The translations under genes were made by a program, and so were the position numbers. 64,000 bases of DNA from NCBI GenBank assembly GCA_963697695.1, contig OY969094.1, forward strand, positions 992,001-1,056,000. The letters are read 5' to 3'. The notes beneath the pieces were generated by a model. That model was not told the DNA's origin and ran no database searches. It saw only the letters and a list, made by a program, of their open reading frames with translations. The DNA comes from VRUE01 sp963697695. GTDB lineage: Bacteria; Actinomycetota; Thermoleophilia; Solirubrobacterales; 70-9. Shown one piece after another: positions 25,025-33,143 of the stretch. Position 1 is the stretch's first letter. Every line of letters begins with the position of its first letter.

Positions 25025-27409
25025 ATGGCCGACGCGGCGACAGAACGAGGTCTGACCGGCTCCGAGGCCGCCGCCCGCCTGCGCAAGCTGGGATCGCCGC
25101 CGGAGACCTCCTCGCGCTCGACCGCGAGCATCGTCGCCGGCAACGTCTTCACCCTCTTCAACGCGATCATCGGCGTCTTCTTCGTCCTCATCCTCTCGCT
25201 GGGGCTGTTCGCCGACGCCGTCTTCGGCCTGATCGCGATCGTCAACTCCTACATCGGCATCCGCCAGGAGCTGAAGGCGAAGCGGACGCTGGACGAGCTG
25301 GCGGTGCTGGTCGCCCCCCACGCGAGGGTCGTGCGCGACGGCGCTGTGGTCGAGCTGCTCGCCGCGGAAGTTGTGCCGGGTGATCTCGTCGAAGTCGGCC
25401 CGGGCGACCAGCTGGTCGCCGACGGGGTGGTCGTCTCCAGCCGCGGGCTGACCCTGGACGAGTCGCTGCTGACCGGCGAGGCGGACGGCGTGCGAAAGGA
25501 AGCCGGCGACCGGGTGCTGTCGGGCTCCTTCGGCATCTCCGGCTCGGGCGCCTACGAGGTTGACGCGGTGCGCGAGGACAGCTACGCCGGAAAACTCGCC
25601 GGAGAGGCGAAGGCGTTTCGCCATCCCCCCTCGCCGCTGCAGAACGAGGTCAACCGGGTGATCGTCGCCTGCACCTACGGGATGGCGCCGCTGGCGGTGA
25701 TCCTGCTCATCACCTTCCAGTTGCGCAGCGTCGACCTGGTCGAGGCGGCGCAGACCGCGACCGCCGGCCTCGTGACCCTGATCCCGGAGGGCCTGGTCCT
25801 GCTGATGAGCGTCACCTTCGCGGTGGCGGCGGTGCGCCTGGCCGGCAAGCAGACGCTGGTCCAGCAGATGAGCGCGACCGAGAGCCTCGCCGCGGTCGAC
25901 ACGATCTGCGTCGACAAGACCGGCACGCTCACCGACGGAGAGCTGCGCCTGCTCGGGGCCGAGGTGGCGGAGGGGATCGACGCCGCGGCGGCCCATGCGG
26001 CGCTCGGCCGTTTCGCCGCCAGCGCCGGCGACCGCAACCGCACGCTTGAGACGGTTGCCGAGCGCTTCCCCGGCAAAGCCGGCAAGGTCGATTCCGAGGT
26101 CCCCTTCTCCTCCGAGTGGAAGTGGAGCGGCCTGCGGATCGGCTCGACCAGCTACGTGCTCGGCGCCCCGGACGTACTGAACGAGGCCGGTGCGCTGACA
26201 CTGCCGCCCGGGCTCGCCGCCAAGCTCGAACAGGAGACAGCGAAGGGACGGCGGGTCGTCGCCTTCGGCGAATCGAGCGAGCCGCTGCCGGCCGATCCGG
26301 CCAAGCAGGCACCGCCGCGGATCGCGCCGGTCGCACTCGTCGTGCTGGAGGAGACGCTGCGGCCGGACGCGGCGGAGACGGTCGCCTTCATGAGAGAACA
26401 GAACGTCGACCTGAAGCTGATCTCCGGCGATGCGAAGGCAACGGTGACGGCGGTCGCCAGCGCGGTCGGGGTGCCGCCGGATGCGGGGGTGATCGAGGGG
26501 CCCGACCTGCCCGAGGACGGTGAGGCGCTGGCGGAGGCGGCCCAGCGCAATACGGTCTTCTGCCGGATCAAGCCGGAGCAGAAGAAGGCGCTGGTCGGAG
26601 CGCTCGCCGCCTCGGGGCGCTACGCGGCGATGATCGGCGACGGGGTCAACGACGTGCCGGCGCTGAAGCAGGCGCGGATGGCGGTGGCAATGGGCTCCGG
26701 CGCCCAGGTGACCAAGGGCGTCGCCGACGTGGTGCTGCTCAAAGACGAATTCGGCCGGCTGCCGCAGGCGGTGGCCGAGGGCCGCAGGATCGCCCGCAAC
26801 ATCCACCGCCTCGGCCGCCTCTACCTGACCAAGTCGGTCTACGCGGCGGTGTTGATCCTGCTCGTCGCCGTCCCCGGCTGGGTCTTCCCTTTCCTGCCCC
26901 GCCACCTGACCCTGGCGGTCATGCTGACGATCGGCATCCCCTCCTTCGTGCTGGCGCTGGCACCCTCTGACGGGCCGCTGTACCGGGGGCGGCTGCTGCG
27001 CGCCCTCGCTGCCTTCGCGATCCCCGCCGGCGTTGCCACCGCCCTCGGCTCGATCCTCTCCTTCTTCCTCGTCGACACCGTCTTCGGCGGCAGCCTCGAG
27101 GCGGGGCGCACCGCGGCGACGACGACCCTGATCGTCCTCGGGCTCAGCTTCGTGCTGCTGCTGGAGCGAGGCCGGGGGCGCGAGCACATCGCGATCCAGA
27201 GCTACATGCTGGGCATGGTGGTCGGCCTCGGCGGCCTCTACGCCGGCATCCTCGCGATCGGGCCCCTGCGCCACTTCTTCGAGATGGACCTGATCAGCTC
27301 GGCCCAGTGGTTCCTCGCGCTCGCCTCGGCCGCCGTCGGGCTGGCGATTGCCAGCGTGCTCTGGCGGTTGCCCCAGATCGAAGCCTGGGAAGCCCCAGCC
27401 GACGCCTGA
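25025..27409 (+). CDS. P-type ATPase, CtpE-like cation pump
   Basis: 794-aa HAD-type cation-transporting ATPase. Actuator motif LTGEA (149-153; the usual TGES has Ala in place of Ser), membrane motif TLIPEGLVLLMS (from 251), phosphorylation site DKTGT (Asp297), hinge MIGDGVNDVPALKQARMAVA. The IPEGL-type M4 motif and absence of heavy-metal-binding N-terminal domains resemble mycobacterial CtpE, linked to calcium uptake; the ion here is inferred. About eight to ten membrane helices. A dispersed repeat begins at its stop codon. Confidence 0.9.
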   Translation: MADAATERGLTGSEAAARLRKLGSPPETSSRSTASIVAGNVFTLFNAIIGVFFVLILSLGLFADAVFGLIAIVNSYIGIRQELKAKRTLDELAVLVAPHARVVRDGAVVELLAAEVVPGDLVEVGPGDQLVADGVVVSSRGLTLDESLLTGEADGVRKEAGDRVLSGSFGISGSGAYEVDAVREDSYAGKLAGEAKAFRHPPSPLQNEVNRVIVACTYGMAPLAVILLITFQLRSVDLVEAAQTATAGLVTLIPEGLVLLMSVTFAVAAVRLAGKQTLVQQMSATESLAAVDTICVDKTGTLTDGELRLLGAEVAEGIDAAAAHAALGRFAASAGDRNRTLETVAERFPGKAGKVDSEVPFSSEWKWSGLRIGSTSYVLGAPDVLNEAGALTLPPGLAAKLEQETAKGRRVVAFGESSEPLPADPAKQAPPRIAPVALVVLEETLRPDAAETVAFMREQNVDLKLISGDAKATVTAVASAVGVPPDAGVIEGPDLPEDGEALAEAAQRNTVFCRIKPEQKKALVGALAASGRYAAMIGDGVNDVPALKQARMAVAMGSGAQVTKGVADVVLLKDEFGRLPQAVAEGRRIARNIHRLGRLYLTKSVYAAVLILLVAVPGWVFPFLPRHLTLAVMLTIGIPSFVLALAPSDGPLYRGRLLRALAAFAIPAGVATALGSILSFFLVDTVFGGSLEAGRTAATTTLIVLGLSFVLLLERGRGREHIAIQSYMLGMVVGLGGLYAGILAIGPLRHFFEMDLISSAQWFLALASAAVGLAIASVLWRLPQIEAWEAPADA

Positions 27410-27486
27410 CCGGCGCGCATCTGCGTCCTCGGTCGCTCGCGTGCAGAGCACGCCGCGCTCCCTGCGTCCTTGATTCGCTTGGTCAG
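27406..27486 (+). repeat. Dispersed about 80-bp 3'-end repeat, copy X
   Basis: Starts at the stop codon of the P-type ATPase with CTGACC and ends GGTCAG. The core GCGTCCTCGGTCGCTCGCGT is identical in copy Y (55660-55742, opposite strand). It contains the hairpin GCGTGC-AGA-GCACGC. In both places it follows a gene's stop in the same relative orientation. Its end overlaps the stop of the thioesterase gene on the other strand. Confidence 0.85.
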
Positions 27487-27938
27487 TCGCCGGCTGGCGG
27501 AAGGACGAACTGGGAGACGATCAAGTTCGCTGCGAGGCGCGACTCGCCGTTGCGGACGCGGTCGATCTTGACCTCGATCACGACGGTGCTCTTGCCGGCG
27601 TGGAGGGGCTTGCCCACGGCGACAATCTCGTCGCCGAGCAGGCCGGCGGCAAAGACGTTGAGCTTGAGCTCGATCGTGGTGAAGTTGTGCTTCGGCGGGA
27701 TGCTGCGGAAGGTCGCCCAGGCGGCGACGGTGTCGCCGAGCGCGGTCCAGACCCCACCGTGGACGTAGCCGCCGGGGTGCAGGTGGCGTTTGTCGACGAC
27801 GATCCTGCCGCTTGCGAACTCGTCCTCGATCTCGATCGGCTCGATCCCGAGGTCGCCGGGGAAGCTGCCACCGATGAAGGCGCGTACGTGCTCCGGGCGC
27901 AGCGGGGTGTGGTCCTCAGTGGCCGTGGACTCGCTCAT
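27483..27938 (-). CDS. PaaI-type hotdog thioesterase
   Basis: 151-aa single hotdog-domain protein. HPGGYVHGGVWTALGDTVAAWA carries the His-Gly-Gly and acidic residue pattern of the PaaI/YdiI group of acyl-CoA thioesterases. It lies 21 bases downstream of the monooxygenase gene and ends an operon with enoyl-CoA hydratase and probably thiolase, so hydrolysis of an acyl-CoA from that pathway is the likely role. Confidence 0.88.
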   Translation of the reverse strand: MSESTATEDHTPLRPEHVRAFIGGSFPGDLGIEPIEIEDEFASGRIVVDKRHLHPGGYVHGGVWTALGDTVAAWATFRSIPPKHNFTTIELKLNVFAAGLLGDEIVAVGKPLHAGKSTVVIEVKIDRVRNGESRLAANLIVSQFVLPPAGD

Positions 27939-27959
27939 CGCGAAGCAGCCTATCTACGG

Positions 27960-29444
27960 CTATGCGGGCACGGCGACGCTGCCGAGCTCGTAGGCGCCGG
28001 GGGCGAGCTGGGCGGTGCGGCGGCGGTAGGTGCGCCAGAGCCACGGCCAGTTGCTGGGGTCGTTCCCGTTCTCGTCGACGTACCAGTTGGTGCAGCCGCT
28101 GTGCCACACGGTCTTCCCCAGGGCGGTGCGCAGTTCGCGGTCGAACTCCTCCGCCGCCTCACGGCGCACCTCGATCCGGTCTGCGCCGGCCGCTTCCATC
28201 TCACGCAGCGCGGCGACCACATGGCCGATGCCGCACTCGATCGTGTTGACGACCGAGCCGCTGCCGCCGTTGGTGTTGGGCCCGTAGAGGAGGAACATGT
28301 TGGGGAAGCCCGGCACGGTGAGGCCGAGGTAGGCGCGGGCCACCCCTGCCCACTCCTCGTCGAGGGTGCGACGGCCGCTGCCGGCGATCTCCATCGGAGC
28401 GACGAAGTCGTGGCTGGCGAAGCCGGTGGCGAGGACGACGACGTCGGCGGGCCGCTCGCCGGCGGCTGTGCGTATGCCGGCGGCGGTAACCGCCTCGATC
28501 CGGTCGGTCACAACCTCGACGTTGGGCTGGGCGAGAGCCGGATACCAGTCGTCGGTGAGCATGATCCTCTTGCAGCCGATCTCGTCGCTCGGGGTCAGCT
28601 TGCGGCGCAGCTCGGGATCGGCGATCGCCGAGTCGATCTGGCGTTTGGCGATCGCGCGCAGCACGGGACGCAGCCAAGGCTGGCTGGTCATCGACGCCGC
28701 CGCGATCTCCTGGAAGGCCTGGATCGAGGCACGGTCGAGCCGGCGCAGAGCCGGCAGCCGCCTGAAGAGAGCGCGCGCCAGCGGCGAATACTCGAAGTCC
28801 TGCTTGGGCAGGGTCCAGCCGGGCGAGCGCTGGTAGACGTCGAGCTGGGCGACCTCGGGCTGGATCGCCGGCACGACCTGGATCGCGCTGCAGCCGGTTC
28901 CGACCACGGCCACCCGCTTGCCGGCGAGGTCGACGTCGTGCCGCCACTCGGCGGAGTGGAAGGCGGGGCCGTCGAAGCCCTCCAGGCCCGGTATGGGCGG
29001 GACCTGGGGAACGGAGAGCTGGCCGCAGGCGGTGAGCAGGACATCGGCCTCGTGCGGCCCGGCGCTGGTCTCGAGCACCCACTTGCCGCGCTCCTTGTCC
29101 CAGCGGGCACTTGTCACCTCGGTGTTCGTCCGCACCCTGTCCAGCACGCCGAAGTGCCGCGCGACTCCTTCCACGTAGGCCTGGATCTCCACCTGCGGCG
29201 CGTAACGGCGGGACCACCGATTCGGCGCGAAGGAATACTCGTAGAGGTGCGAGGGGATGTCGCAGGCGGCGCCGGGATAGGTGTTGTGGTGCCAGACGCC
29301 GCCGACCCGCTCTGACTTCTCGAAGACCGTGACGTCCTCGTAGCCCTCGCGGCGCAGCATCGTCGCCGCACCGACGCCGCCGAAGCCGCCGCCGACGATT
29401 GCGATCGAGCGCGAGCGCCCGGGCTGCACGCCGTTGCTAGACAC
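27960..29444 (-). CDS. FAD-dependent monooxygenase, Baeyer-Villiger type
   Basis: 494 aa. FAD-binding GGGFGG (18-23), NADPH-binding VGTGCSAIQ (181-189), and between them FDGPAFHSAEW (157-167), which fits the Baeyer-Villiger fingerprint F-x-G-x3-H-x3-W. It inserts oxygen next to a ketone, or oxidises N or S atoms; the substrate is unknown. Its start overlaps the end of the enoyl-CoA hydratase gene by eight bases, so the products probably act on the same compounds (cyclic ketones, steroids or terpenoids are typical). Confidence 0.93.
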   Translation of the reverse strand: MSSNGVQPGRSRSIAIVGGGFGGVGAATMLRREGYEDVTVFEKSERVGGVWHHNTYPGAACDIPSHLYEYSFAPNRWSRRYAPQVEIQAYVEGVARHFGVLDRVRTNTEVTSARWDKERGKWVLETSAGPHEADVLLTACGQLSVPQVPPIPGLEGFDGPAFHSAEWRHDVDLAGKRVAVVGTGCSAIQVVPAIQPEVAQLDVYQRSPGWTLPKQDFEYSPLARALFRRLPALRRLDRASIQAFQEIAAASMTSQPWLRPVLRAIAKRQIDSAIADPELRRKLTPSDEIGCKRIMLTDDWYPALAQPNVEVVTDRIEAVTAAGIRTAAGERPADVVVLATGFASHDFVAPMEIAGSGRRTLDEEWAGVARAYLGLTVPGFPNMFLLYGPNTNGGSGSVVNTIECGIGHVVAALREMEAAGADRIEVRREAAEEFDRELRTALGKTVWHSGCTNWYVDENGNDPSNWPWLWRTYRRRTAQLAPGAYELGSVAVPA

Positions 29445-30342
29445 CGAAGCCCTCCAGCCCGTGATCGCCGAAGGGCTCGTCGCGATCGCGCACGGCCTCC
29501 TTGAAGCCCGATTCGGCGGCGCGGCGGACGAAGCCGTGGCCCTCCTCGGTGTGACGGGCGATCCCGTCGAAGAACGTCCCCAGCACCTGGGTCTGGTGCA
29601 AACCCTGGGCGTAGAGGCTCTGGTTGACCAGCATCTTCATCATCACCAGCTGGTTGATCGGCATCCGGGCGACGCGCTCGAGCAGGCGCTCGAAGCGCTC
29701 GTCGAGCTCCGCGACCGGTGCCGCCTCCGTCGCCAGGCCCCACTCGACCGCCTGCTCGCCGGTGAGCGAGTCGCCGGTGAGAAGCAGGCGCTTGGCCCGC
29801 ATCGGTCCGACGCGAGAGGCCCAGAGCGCTGTGGTCGGCGAGCCCCAGACACGCGCCGGCGGATAGCCGATCTTCGCCTCGGCGTCGATCACCAGCAGGT
29901 CCGAGCAGAGCGCCATGTCGGTGCCGCCGGCGACGCAGTAGCCATGCACCTTGCAGAGCACCGGCTTCTCCGAATGGAAGAGGCTCATGAAGCCGCGCAC
30001 GTTGCGCCACATGAACTGGAAGTCGGTGACCGGGTCCCAGTTGGACTGCGGCATGTGGTTGGCGCCGATCGTCGCCGGGTCAAGCGGCGACCCAGGCGGC
30101 GCCTCGACCCCGCCCAGCTCGCTCATGTCGCCCTCAGCCGAGGCGACCAGGTCGTAACCGCCGCAGAACCCCGTGCCGTTGCCGGCCAGGGCGATGACGT
30201 GGATGGCCGGATCGAGATTCGCCCGCTCGACGCACTCGGCGATCTCCGCCGGCATCCGCGCCGTAATCCCATTCCCCCGCTCGGGTCTATTAAGCGTTAT
30301 CCGAGCAACGCGGCCATCGATCTCATAGAGCAGCGTGTCCAC
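29437..30342 (-). CDS. Enoyl-CoA hydratase/isomerase family protein
   Basis: 301-aa crotonase-fold protein. RVARITLNRPERGNGIT opens the fold; the oxyanion-hole segments are AGNGTGFCGGYDLVAS and KVHGYCVAGGTDMALCSDL. It is longer than typical members because of an insert around residues 70-110 (SELGGVEAPPG to NWDPVTDFQFMW), seen in a CoA-hydratase subgroup of Actinobacteria. Likely hydration or hydrolysis of a CoA thioester in the cluster with thiolase, monooxygenase and thioesterase. Confidence 0.9.
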   Translation of the reverse strand: MDTLLYEIDGRVARITLNRPERGNGITARMPAEIAECVERANLDPAIHVIALAGNGTGFCGGYDLVASAEGDMSELGGVEAPPGSPLDPATIGANHMPQSNWDPVTDFQFMWRNVRGFMSLFHSEKPVLCKVHGYCVAGGTDMALCSDLLVIDAEAKIGYPPARVWGSPTTALWASRVGPMRAKRLLLTGDSLTGEQAVEWGLATEAAPVAELDERFERLLERVARMPINQLVMMKMLVNQSLYAQGLHQTQVLGTFFDGIARHTEEGHGFVRRAAESGFKEAVRDRDEPFGDHGLEGFGV

Positions 30343-30383
30343 CGGAGCGGACCTTAGAGCCTGACCCGATAAAGCGAACCTTA

Positions 30384-30498
30384 GAGCCAGGCTCCGGGAG
30401 GGGGGAAGCGTCTTGTACTTTTTCGCCGCCGCTCAATCTCGGACGGCCTCCGCCGCTCTCGAAAAAGTTAAGCGGAATCCCCTCCCGGAGCCTGGCTC
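30384..30498. repeat. Composite hairpin element 1 (conserved inner strands)
   Basis: Outer arms GAGCCAGGCTCCGGGAGGGG (30384-30403) and its exact complement (30479-30498) make a 20-bp stem. Inside, CGTCTTGTACTTTTTCG and CGAAAAAGTTAAGCGGAAT form a second stem of nine bases (ACTTTTTCG). The inner strands recur, in the opposite orientation, at 54210-54311, with different outer arms. It begins right behind the thiolase stop. An 11-base direct repeat ACCTTAGAGCC (30351-30361, 30378-30388) borders it. Confidence 0.85.
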
Positions 30499-31656
30499 CT
30501 AGACCCGCTCGACGATCATCGCCTTCCCTTGGCCGCCGGCGACGCACATCGTCTCGATCCCGACCTGGTGGTCGTCGGTCTCCATCACGTTGAGCAGGGT
30601 GCCCATGATGCGGGCGCCGGTCATGCCGAACGGGTGGCCGAGGGCGATCGCGCCGCCGTGCGTGTTGAGCTTCTCCAGCGCGATGTCGCACTCGTCCATG
30701 ATCGGGATCACCTGGGCGGCGAAGGCCTCGTTGAGCTCGACCGCGTCGACGTCGTCGATCGTCATCCCGGCCCGGTCGAGAACCTTCTTGATCGCGCCGA
30801 TCGGGGCGACGCCCATGTACTCGGGCTCGTTGCCCCAGGTGGCGGCGGTGACGATGCGGGCGCGCGGAGTCAGGCCGAGCTCCTTGGCCTTGGTGTCGCT
30901 CATCAGCAGCACCGCGGCGGCGCCGTCGTTGAGCGGGCAGGAGTTGCCGGCGGTGACGCCGCCGCCGCCGAAGGCTTCGGGGAGTTCGGAGAGCTTCTCC
31001 AGGGTCGAGGAGGCGCGCGGGCCGTCGTCCTTGGCGACCTCGGTGCCGTCCGGCAGCGTCACCGGGACGATTTCGCGGTCGAAGAAGCCGTCTTCCTGCG
31101 ACTTCACCGCCAGTTCCTGGGAGCGCTGCGCGTACTTGTCCATGTCGGCGCGGCTGACCTCGTACCTTTCGGCGACGTTGACCGCGGTGAGACCCATGTC
31201 GATGTAGGCGTTGGGCTGGCCGTTCTCGCCGATCAGGTTCGGGTTGCGGTCGTCGGCCCCAGCCGGCTCGGTGCGCTCGTTGAAGCGGCTCACCCACTCC
31301 ACTCCGGCGGCGATGTAGACGTCGCCCTCGCCGGCCTTGATCGCGTTGCCGGCGTGGCGGATCGCGTCGAGGCTGGAGGAGCAGTAGCGCGAGACAGTCA
31401 CCCCGTTGACCTCCTGCGGCAGCTTCTCGGAGAGCAGCGAGATGATCCGGCCGATGTTGAAGGCCTGCAGCCCCTGCGGCATGCCGACGCCGCAGAAGAC
31501 GTCCTCGACCAGAGCGGGGTCGACGCCGGGGTTGCGCTCGAGCAGCTGGTCGACCACGAAGGCGCCCGTCTCCTCTGGGCGAAGCTGGGCGAGAGAGCCC
31601 TTGAAGGCACGGCCGATCGGCGTGCGGATTGTGTCGACGATTACTGCGTCGGGCAT
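30499..31656 (-). CDS. Acetyl-CoA acyltransferase (thiolase)
   Basis: 385-aa degradative-type thiolase that cleaves or condenses 3-ketoacyl-CoA. Nucleophile Cys92 in SRYCSSSLDAI, general base His in LGHPFGMTGARI, second Cys in ETMCVAGGQGKAM near the C-terminus. Closest in style to FadA/FadI-type enzymes of actinobacterial lipid or steroid breakdown. The stop codon abuts composite hairpin element 1. It diverges from the gene at 31772; a perfect 18-bp palindrome lies between. Confidence 0.95.
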   Translation of the reverse strand: MPDAVIVDTIRTPIGRAFKGSLAQLRPEETGAFVVDQLLERNPGVDPALVEDVFCGVGMPQGLQAFNIGRIISLLSEKLPQEVNGVTVSRYCSSSLDAIRHAGNAIKAGEGDVYIAAGVEWVSRFNERTEPAGADDRNPNLIGENGQPNAYIDMGLTAVNVAERYEVSRADMDKYAQRSQELAVKSQEDGFFDREIVPVTLPDGTEVAKDDGPRASSTLEKLSELPEAFGGGGVTAGNSCPLNDGAAAVLLMSDTKAKELGLTPRARIVTAATWGNEPEYMGVAPIGAIKKVLDRAGMTIDDVDAVELNEAFAAQVIPIMDECDIALEKLNTHGGAIALGHPFGMTGARIMGTLLNVMETDDHQVGIETMCVAGGQGKAMIVERV

Positions 31657-31731
31657 GCGGTCATCTCCTTGGAAGCTCGATGGCGGAAGTGCGGGCCGCA
31701 GGGTAGTGGATCGGCGCAGGGCTCCGGACCA

Positions 31732-31749
31732 GGAGGACCTAGGTCCTCC
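31732..31749. promoter_or_regulatory. Perfect 18-bp palindrome between divergent genes
   Basis: GGAGGACCTAGGTCCTCC is a complete palindrome in the 115-base gap between the thiolase start (31656, minus) and the membrane-protein start (31772, plus). A homodimeric regulator site is the simplest reading; which gene it controls is unknown. Confidence 0.45.
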
Positions 31750-31771
31750 CCAGGCACTAAGTTAGGGGCCG

Positions 31772-32272
31772 ATGTCGCTCGACGGGCTGCGAGCATGGAT
31801 CGGCGAGGTTGAGCGCAAGCTCAGGATGCGCACGCGCGTCTTCCTCGTCCTCACCGCGATCGCGGTCGGAGGCGCGGGCGCCGGCATCTATCTCGCACTC
31901 GACGCTCAGAACGACCAGGTCTCAGAAGGCGACCTGCGGGCAGTGCAGGAGGACCTCCAGGCGCAGATCGACGCGGGGACGGGCGAACCGGGCGAAGGCG
32001 CAACCAACCCTGAAGTCGAAGCGCTCCAGAGCCAAGTCGGCGAACTGCAGTCGCGGATCGAAGCGCTCGAGAACGAAGCAACCGGCTCCGGTTCGGGCTC
32101 TGGCTCGAGCTCCGGGTCGAACTCAGATTCTGGCTCAGGCACCAGCCCAGGACCTGGTGCAAGCAACCGCGAACCCGAAGCCCAAACCAGAGGCGGGACC
32201 AGCAGCAAGGCCGCTGCCGAGAGCGAAGCGGCGAGCGAAAGCGCCACCGCTGGAGAAACCCAGAAGAAGTAA
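31772..32272 (+). CDS. Membrane-anchored coiled-coil protein with Ser/Gly-rich tail
   Basis: 166 aa, no named family. One membrane helix (VFLVLTAIAVGGAGAGIYLAL, residues about 23-43), then a short coiled coil (VEALQSQVGELQSRIEALEN), then a low-complexity Ser/Gly-rich segment and an Ala/Glu/Lys tail. Topology suggests a short cytoplasmic N-terminus and an extracytoplasmic tail. The low-complexity composition makes it fast evolving. Function unknown. Confidence 0.65.
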   Translation: MSLDGLRAWIGEVERKLRMRTRVFLVLTAIAVGGAGAGIYLALDAQNDQVSEGDLRAVQEDLQAQIDAGTGEPGEGATNPEVEALQSQVGELQSRIEALENEATGSGSGSGSSSGSNSDSGSGTSPGPGASNREPEAQTRGGTSSKAAAESEAASESATAGETQKK

Positions 32273-32371
32273 CACTTTGTGATGAAACGCACTTGATTGC
32301 GGGTCATCGTCCCCTCACTGCGTTACATTCGCCGCAATTCGACCTCGCGAGTAATGCGAGCTCTGTCGTTT

Positions 32372-32390
32372 CGGCGACAGCGAAAGGAGG
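32372..32390 (+). promoter_or_regulatory. Leader hairpin and strong RBS before the zinc-ribbon gene
   Basis: CTGTCG and CGACAG pair around a TTTCGG loop, ending right at the AAAGGAGG Shine-Dalgarno sequence (32383-32390) that precedes the ATG at 32397. The hairpin could modulate ribosome access. Confidence 0.35.
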
Positions 32391-32396
32391 CCCCTG

Positions 32397-32543
32397 ATGC
32401 CCGAGGGCTACTGCGTCAAGGAGCGTAAGAAGGTCGAGATCAAAGACGCCAAACAGGTGACGATGAAGAACGGTCGCCCGGCGATCCAGGGTGTGTGCCC
32501 CGACTGCGGCACCAAGATCTTCAAGATCGGCAAACTGGAGTAG
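32397..32543 (+). CDS. Small zinc-ribbon protein, DUF5679 type
   Basis: 48 aa. It begins MPEGYCVKERKKVEIKDA and ends with CPDCGTKIFKIGKLE; one Cys near residue 6 and a CPxCG knuckle give the small metal-binding ribbon of DUF5679 proteins, which occur widely in Actinobacteria and Chloroflexi. It has an almost perfect AAAGGAGG ribosome binding site six bases before the ATG, implying strong translation. Function unknown. The next 90 bases to the sigma-factor gene hold a T7 run (32608-32614) that may end this transcript. Confidence 0.85.
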   Translation: MPEGYCVKERKKVEIKDAKQVTMKNGRPAIQGVCPDCGTKIFKIGKLE

Positions 32544-32633
32544 CGGCGAGCCGCATCCGGTCTGAACTCGCGTCGGCGGCTGTTCGTATGCCTGGACAGT
32601 CGTGGTGTTTTTTTGCTCTGAGACCGATCTGAA

Positions 32634-33143
32634 ATGACCCCCGGCGCGCTGAGCGGGGAGAGAGACGTGCGCGAGGCATACGCCGCGCACGCAGCTGAGC
32701 TGTATGGGTTCGCGGTTCGTTCGTTGGGTGACCCCGGCCTCGCCGAGGAGGCTGTGCAGGAGACGTTCCTGCGGGCCTGGCGCGCCGGCGACCGCTTCGA
32801 CCCACAGATCGGCTCGCTGCGTACCTGGCTGTTCGCGATCCTCCGCAATGTCGTGATCGACCTCGGCCGCGCCCGCGCGGCGCGGCCGGTCAGCGCCGAG
32901 GGCGTGCCCGAACCCGCGGTCGAGCCGCTGGATGACGCGCTTCTCTCCTGGCAGATCGAGGAGGCGATGCGCCGGATCGGCGAGCAGCACCGCCGGGTCC
33001 TGGTCGAGACCTACTATCGCGGCCGGCCCTACGCCGACGTGGCCGAGGAACTGGGCGTGCCAGAGGGAACGGTGAAGAGCCGCGTCTACTACGGGCTGAG
33101 GGCGCTGCGGGTAGTCCTGGAGGAGATGGGCTATGAAGACTGA
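32634..33143 (+). CDS. ECF-type RNA polymerase sigma factor
   Basis: 169 aa. Region 2 (YGFAVRSLGDPGLAEEAVQETFLRAWR, with RTWLFAILRNVVIDLGRAR) and region 4 (QHRRVLVETYYRGRPYADVAEELGVPEGTVKSRVYYGLRAL) are complete. It directs RNA polymerase to a small regulon and is normally held inactive by the anti-sigma factor. Its stop overlaps the start of the anti-sigma gene by 11 bases. Confidence 0.95.
   Translation: MTPGALSGERDVREAYAAHAAELYGFAVRSLGDPGLAEEAVQETFLRAWRAGDRFDPQIGSLRTWLFAILRNVVIDLGRARAARPVSAEGVPEPAVEPLDDALLSWQIEEAMRRIGEQHRRVLVETYYRGRPYADVAEELGVPEGTVKSRVYYGLRALRVVLEEMGYED

Noticed and set aside
24614..27451. A 945-codon open frame antisense to the P-type ATPase
   Set aside because: It is the mirror of a well-supported gene; its translation is low-complexity (Arg, Gly, Asp, His) with no family motif, as expected from GC-rich codon bias.
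27600..29315. A 571-codon open frame antisense to the monooxygenase
   Set aside because: Shadow of the FAD monooxygenase, which carries the GxGxxG and Baeyer-Villiger motifs.
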